Assembly: GCA_003486705.1 (NCBI GenBank)
Contig: DNGE01000009.1
Coordinates: 2,898 to 11,321 of the forward strand
Length of the DNA: 8,424 nt
Reading direction: 5' to 3'
DNA from: Bacillota bacterium
Lineage (GTDB): Bacteria; Bacillota_I; Bacilli_A; MOL361; Turicibacteraceae
A program made the translations under genes and the position numbers. Shown here in pieces: positions 5,793-8,424 of this stretch. Every line of letters starts with the position of its first letter. Position 1 is the stretch's first letter. The notes below the pieces were generated by a model. It did not search any database. It was given only the letters and a program-made list of their open reading frames with translations, and had not been told where the DNA came from.

Positions 5793-7811
5793 TTATTTAC
5801 CTAAATTTGCTTCCCACTCTGCTTTTAATGCATCACGTTCAGCTGATGTAATAACTTCATCTGACACTTGCATTCCTTTATATTTTGCATCAGATAAACC
5901 ATAAGCAGCATAAGGTACAGTATAAGGAATAACTTTTGATACAGCATAGCCTCCACCTTGAGTAATTGATGGTAAGAAATAAGCATTATCTAATAAATAT
6001 GCCTCAGCTTTTGCGTATAACTCAAAACGTTTATCATTATCATCAACAACTGCATCAGCAGCATCTTTTAATGCTTGGAATTCATATAAACCAATAGCTT
6101 CCTTAACTGCTGCGTCATCTCCAACTTCACTTCCAGTCCAATCTAAACCGAAGTATTTTAACATATCTCCACTATCTGGATCTAAAATGTCAACATATGT
6201 TTTTGGATCCCCATAGTCTGGTCCCCAACCTGCATTAATATATAAATCACTGTTAACTTGGTTAGGTGCTTTCATTGTGTCCATATTTGTTGAGTCTGAA
6301 AGGATAATATTCACATCTACATACTCACCAATAGAATCTTCAATTGACTTAATAACAGCTTGAGCAAATTTAACACCTTTTTCACTTTCACCATTTGCAA
6401 TAACATCAAGTTGAACTGGGAATTCAACACCTTCAGCTTCTAATTCTGCTTTCGCCTGTTCCATTAACGTTTTTGCTTGATCAACGTTAAAGTAAGCTGC
6501 GTGTCCATCACTCGTATCAAATCCAGATGGATATAAGTCTGAGTTAATCTCAGTTAATGCATTTGAAACAAGTGTACCGTATAATGTTCCATCACTTTTT
6601 AATACGAAATCTGGTTGTGTTAACATATTACGTAAACGGTTTTCTTTTAAATCTTCTCCAACATATTGAGCATTACCAGTAGCTGTATCAATTGCGCGTA
6701 ATACCGCTTGACGGAAAGATTTATTTTGTTTTGCTAAAGCTGTATCAGCTTTTTGCTTATCCGTTTGAGTAGACACATCAGTATTAGGATCTGCTGGTGA
6801 TGTATATTGGTTACGATCTAAAATCCAGCTAATCCAGAATGTTGTTGATGTGGTACGACTAACATAAATATTATCTCCATATTTTTCTTTTGCTGTTGCA
6901 TAGAAAGCCGCATTATCTGTGTAAACTGGTGCAGCTGAGAATTCACCATTATCAAATGCAGTGAAGATGCTATCTGGATCAGATCCATCGTAGTACACTA
7001 ATTTCACGCTTGGTACATATACATGTTCAGCATCCCAATAACTTGGATTTGCTTCATATTCGATAACTGATTTAGAAGTGAAGTTTTTAAGTAAATATGC
7101 ACCATTGTATAAGATACCATCTGGTTGTACTTTACCAAACTCACAAGTTTCGGCATCAGCAGCACCTAATTTACATCCATCACCTTTTGACTCTAAGAAT
7201 TCTTGATTAACAGGCATTAAAATTGCGTATGTTGAAATTGTATGGAAGTAAGGTGTCGATTTTTCTAATGTATACTCTAATGTATAATCATCTACTGCCT
7301 TAACTCCTACTTCTTCCCATGATACTTCACCATTTACGTACTTATCTAAATTTTTAATTGTATACTGAACTAAATATAATGTTTGTGAATCAAATTCCGC
7401 CGCATGACGTAAACCTGTTACGAAGTCATGTGCTGTTACATCAGCGTATTCTACACCTTCGTCCGTTACCCATTTAACGCCTTCACGAATATTAAATGTA
7501 AATACTGTTGCATCATCATTTACTGTGTAATCTGTTGCTAACGCTCCAACTAAATTTCCATAACGATCATGTTCAAGTAATCCATCAACAAAGTTTGTTG
7601 TGTGTTCATTGTCAATCGCTTGATAACTGTAAACATAGTCTAATGTTACTGGGTCTGAAGAGAAAATATAGTTATATGGATTTCGATAAACTACTTCCTC
7701 ATCTGTTCCTTGATTGTCTGTGTTTGTACCTGTGTTGTCATCTGCAGTATTACTGCATCCCCCGACAACTACCCCACAGGCAGCAACCGCTAATAATAAT
7801 TTCTTATTCAT
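5793..7811 (-). CDS. oppA: Oligopeptide-binding lipoprotein OppA (AmiA-type)
   Basis: Extracellular receptor that captures peptides and passes them to OppB/OppC; family SBP_bac_5 (solute-binding cluster C). The 672 residues start with a lipoprotein signal (KK, hydrophobic core, lipobox VGGC with C19 as the lipidated residue) and an acidic flexible linker (about 20-42). The binding fold shows the expected landmarks: DPVTLDY (53-59), DGLLEHDRYGNLVGALATDY (76-95), REGVKW (109-114), TAHDFVTGL (126-134), YNGAYLLKNF (235-244), WGPDYGDP (529-536) and a late Y-x-KAEAYLLD (599-608). Length and motifs resemble streptococcal AmiA (about 659). Odd: C213 and C223 flank a small insert that I do not recall in AmiA, a likely disulfide. 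The ATG is preceded 6 bases upstream by AAGGAGGG, and the 5' leader is short (about 45 bases). First gene of the operon. Confidence 0.95.
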   Translation of the reverse strand: MNKKLLLAVAACGVVVGGCSNTADDNTGTNTDNQGTDEEVVYRNPYNYIFSSDPVTLDYVYSYQAIDNEHTTNFVDGLLEHDRYGNLVGALATDYTVNDDATVFTFNIREGVKWVTDEGVEYADVTAHDFVTGLRHAAEFDSQTLYLVQYTIKNLDKYVNGEVSWEEVGVKAVDDYTLEYTLEKSTPYFHTISTYAILMPVNQEFLESKGDGCKLGAADAETCEFGKVQPDGILYNGAYLLKNFTSKSVIEYEANPSYWDAEHVYVPSVKLVYYDGSDPDSIFTAFDNGEFSAAPVYTDNAAFYATAKEKYGDNIYVSRTTSTTFWISWILDRNQYTSPADPNTDVSTQTDKQKADTALAKQNKSFRQAVLRAIDTATGNAQYVGEDLKENRLRNMLTQPDFVLKSDGTLYGTLVSNALTEINSDLYPSGFDTSDGHAAYFNVDQAKTLMEQAKAELEAEGVEFPVQLDVIANGESEKGVKFAQAVIKSIEDSIGEYVDVNIILSDSTNMDTMKAPNQVNSDLYINAGWGPDYGDPKTYVDILDPDSGDMLKYFGLDWTGSEVGDDAAVKEAIGLYEFQALKDAADAVVDDNDKRFELYAKAEAYLLDNAYFLPSITQGGGYAVSKVIPYTVPYAAYGLSDAKYKGMQVSDEVITSAERDALKAEWEANLGK

Positions 7812-7830
7812 TTTGGTCCCTCCTTATAGT

Positions 7831-7853
7831 CATCACTTTTCTCTCGTGTGATG
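7831..7853 (-). other. Small hairpin in the oppA 5' leader
   Basis: CATCAC and GTGATG (7831-7836 and 7848-7853) can form a 6-base-pair stem with an 11-base loop. It would stand at the very 5' end of the mRNA predicted from the promoter at 7863-7891 and just before the Shine-Dalgarno at 7818-7825. It could protect the transcript or modulate initiation. It is short, so chance is possible. Confidence 0.35.
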
Positions 7854-7862
7854 CTTACGAGT

Positions 7863-7891
7863 ATTATATTTCCACTTAATGGAAAAGTAAA
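7863..7891 (-). promoter_or_regulatory. Sigma-A promoter of oppA with inverted-repeat spacer
   Basis: On the minus strand the -10 is a perfect TATAAT (7863-7868) and the -35 is TTTACT (7886-7891, 4 of 6 matches), separated by exactly 17 bases. The spacer reads TTTCCATTAAGTGGAAA, a 6-base inverted repeat with a 5-base centre that fills the whole interval (7869-7885). Transcription would start near 7856, about 45 bases before the oppA ATG. The inverted repeat is well placed to be an operator for a dimeric repressor. Which regulator binds cannot be told from the sequence. Confidence 0.75.
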
Positions 7892-7900
7892 GGGGTTTTT

Positions 7901-7921
7901 AAAATAAAAACGTTTTATTTT
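7901..7921. repeat. AT-rich inverted repeat upstream of the oppA promoter
   Basis: Arms AAAATAAAA and TTTTATTTT (7901-7909 and 7913-7921) surround a 3-base centre ACG. It starts 10 bases upstream of the -35 box. It could act as an UP-element-like AT tract or a protein site. It lacks the TG and CA ends of a CcpA cre site. Confidence 0.5.
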
Positions 7922-7978
7922 GTTTTTTGTGTGTATTTGAAGTGTTTTTATTGTGTATATCATGTGTTTTTATTGTGT
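7920..7978. repeat. Three 15-base direct repeats with 22-base period
   Basis: The 15-mer GTGTTTTTATTGTGT occurs identically at 7942-7956 and 7964-7978 (plus-strand reading), and a degenerate copy with 12 of 15 matches lies in register at 7920-7934. The spacers are 7 bases each. The spacing, about two helical turns, would put bound proteins on one face of the DNA, about 70 to 115 bases upstream of the predicted oppA start. This fits activator sites, or phased T-tracts causing DNA curvature. Confidence 0.7.
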
Positions 7979-8012
7979 CTCACTGTGGCAAAAAATAAAA
8001 AGGCTTATTAAT

Positions 8013-8034
8013 CCCCCCTCTCTTTCCCCCTTCC
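8013..8034. other. 22-base polypurine/polypyrimidine tract
   Basis: The plus strand is purely pyrimidine over 22 bases and includes C6 and C5 runs; the minus strand is the corresponding G-rich purine tract. Its Shine-Dalgarno-like G-runs are followed by no start codon in a usable position. Function unknown. Confidence 0.4.
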
Positions 8035-8039
8035 ATTTT

Positions 8040-8081
8040 GTTAGATTTTATTCTAGTTTTTAATAAAATATAACTTTTTTT
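8040..8081 (+). terminator. AT-rich hairpin followed by T7 in the plus direction
   Basis: Arms 8040-8052 and 8062-8074 pair at 12 of 13 positions around a 9-base loop, and seven T residues follow (8075-8081) on the plus strand. It would face transcription coming from the oppA upstream region toward the HNH gene. The stem is almost all A-T, so its strength is doubtful. No U-run follows on the minus strand, so it is not a convincing terminator for the HNH gene, whose stop is at 8095. Confidence 0.35.
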
Positions 8082-8094
8082 ATACTAATTATGT

Positions 8095-8382
8095 TTATTT
8101 TTTTCTAAATATGTCATTCGACTTCTTAACCCGTACCTTTTTACTATTAGGTTGCTTCCGAATGAACTTAAAAAATCGTTTTAGTTGCTCATCTTCTAAA
8201 AGCGTTTGGACTGTGTTCAATCGAATGGCTAACTCTTTATTTGTATATAATGCATGAATTTGTCGATGACAGTCCGTACAAATTAAAATAATGTCATTTT
8301 CTTTTCCGCCTTCTTCTTTGGGTAAGGCGTGATGTTTCGTTAACGTTACGTCGTTTCTATGACATAATGCACATTCAGTCAT
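8095..8382 (-). CDS. Small HNH endonuclease-like protein
   Basis: A 95-residue protein consisting of one HNH nuclease-type domain plus a basic tail. Seen: a zinc pair C4-x2-C7, the HNH histidines H17-H18 in LTKHHALP, GGKEND with N29, and the second zinc pair C35-x2-C38 continuing into H39-x3-H43 (CTDCHRQIH). A helical region (about 49-76) and a very basic C-terminus (KKVRVKKSN, then RKK) could bind nucleic acid. It resembles short HNH proteins of Bacillus (YisB-like by recollection) whose function is not known; it is not evidence of a mobile element or restriction system. ATG 8382 is chosen because AAAAGGAG lies 8 bases upstream; a GTG at 8391 overlaps that site. No clear terminator follows, and oppA starts about 280 bases further on with its own promoter. 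Confidence 0.8.
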   Translation of the reverse strand: MTECALCHRNDVTLTKHHALPKEEGGKENDIILICTDCHRQIHALYTNKELAIRLNTVQTLLEDEQLKRFFKFIRKQPNSKKVRVKKSNDIFRKK

Positions 8383-8387
8383 TGTCT

Positions 8388-8424
8388 TCACTCCTTTTGG
8401 TGCGCACGTTCTTGCGCTTTATAT
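8388..8424 (-). CDS. Possible C-terminal end of an upstream gene, cut by window edge
   Basis: On the minus strand one frame reads YKAQERAHQKE and then TGA at 8390-8388, five bases before the HNH ATG. This would fit a tightly packed upstream gene whose last codons contain the HNH gene's Shine-Dalgarno. Another frame also stays open over this short stretch, so the call is weak. A small GCGCA/TGCGC inverted repeat (8402-8417) also lies here. Confidence 0.2.
   Translation of the reverse strand, partial: YKAQERAHQKE

Noticed and set aside
7508..7879. Plus-strand open frame of 123 codons, cysteine- and leucine-rich
   Set aside because: Mostly antisense to the OppA signal peptide and first domain and running into its promoter; no supporting start signal.
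7901..7921. CcpA cre-like site around AAAACGTTTT
   Set aside because: The centre looks similar but the TG and CA positions needed at the ends of a cre site are missing.
7962..8063. Plus-strand frame of about 33 codons in the oppA upstream region
   Set aside because: No Shine-Dalgarno upstream and its composition follows the AT-rich and C-rich tracts.
8095..8382. HNH protein as part of a group I intron, restriction system or mobile element
   Set aside because: No intron structure, inverted repeats, methylase or transposase nearby; it looks like a free-standing chromosomal HNH gene.

Overview
The window is AT-rich DNA from a low-GC Gram-positive bacterium (Firmicutes; Bacilli or Erysipelotrichia, possibly Turicibacter-like, genus not determinable from sequence alone). 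The support is a lipoprotein-type solute-binding protein, strong purine-rich Shine-Dalgarno sites before every gene, TAA stops in all eight complete genes, and best resemblance to Firmicutes families. Every convincing gene lies on the minus strand, so transcription runs from high to low coordinates.

Right end (8095-8424): a small HNH-type protein, possibly preceded by the last codons of another gene cut by the window edge. A gene-free stretch of about 280 bases (7812-8094) follows and is rich in signals: an AT-rich inverted repeat with a T-run in the + direction, a 22-base polypurine tract, three 15-base direct repeats with a 22-base period, an AT palindrome, and a sigma-A-type promoter whose 17-base spacer is itself an inverted repeat.

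Centre (1293-7811): a five-gene oligopeptide ABC importer operon, oppA-oppB-oppC-oppD-oppF. Order, protein lengths (672, 498, 305, 355, 308 residues) and motifs match the streptococcal Ami system (AmiA-AmiC-AmiD-AmiE-AmiF) rather than the classical Opp system. The clearest sign is the roughly 245-residue extracytoplasmic insertion in OppB. OppA is the membrane-anchored peptide receptor, OppB and OppC form the channel, and OppD and OppF hydrolyse ATP. A terminator-like hairpin between oppA and oppB probably lets the receptor be made in excess. oppB/oppC and oppD/oppF overlap by one base (TAATG), indicating translational coupling. Unlike recalled streptococcal Ami proteins, OppB carries six cysteines in its external domain and OppA an added cysteine pair, suggesting disulfides.

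Left end (40-1264): after two hairpins beyond oppF, a second short unit encodes a DUF2628-like membrane protein and a stand-alone amidase-fold (Amidase_6-like) cysteine hydrolase with no signal peptide.

No mobile element, CRISPR array, tRNA or rRNA was seen. The window is mostly an ordinary transport locus. The points most worth a second look are the regulatory architecture upstream of oppA, the cysteine-bearing Ami-type ectodomains, and the leaderless amidase paired with a small membrane protein.
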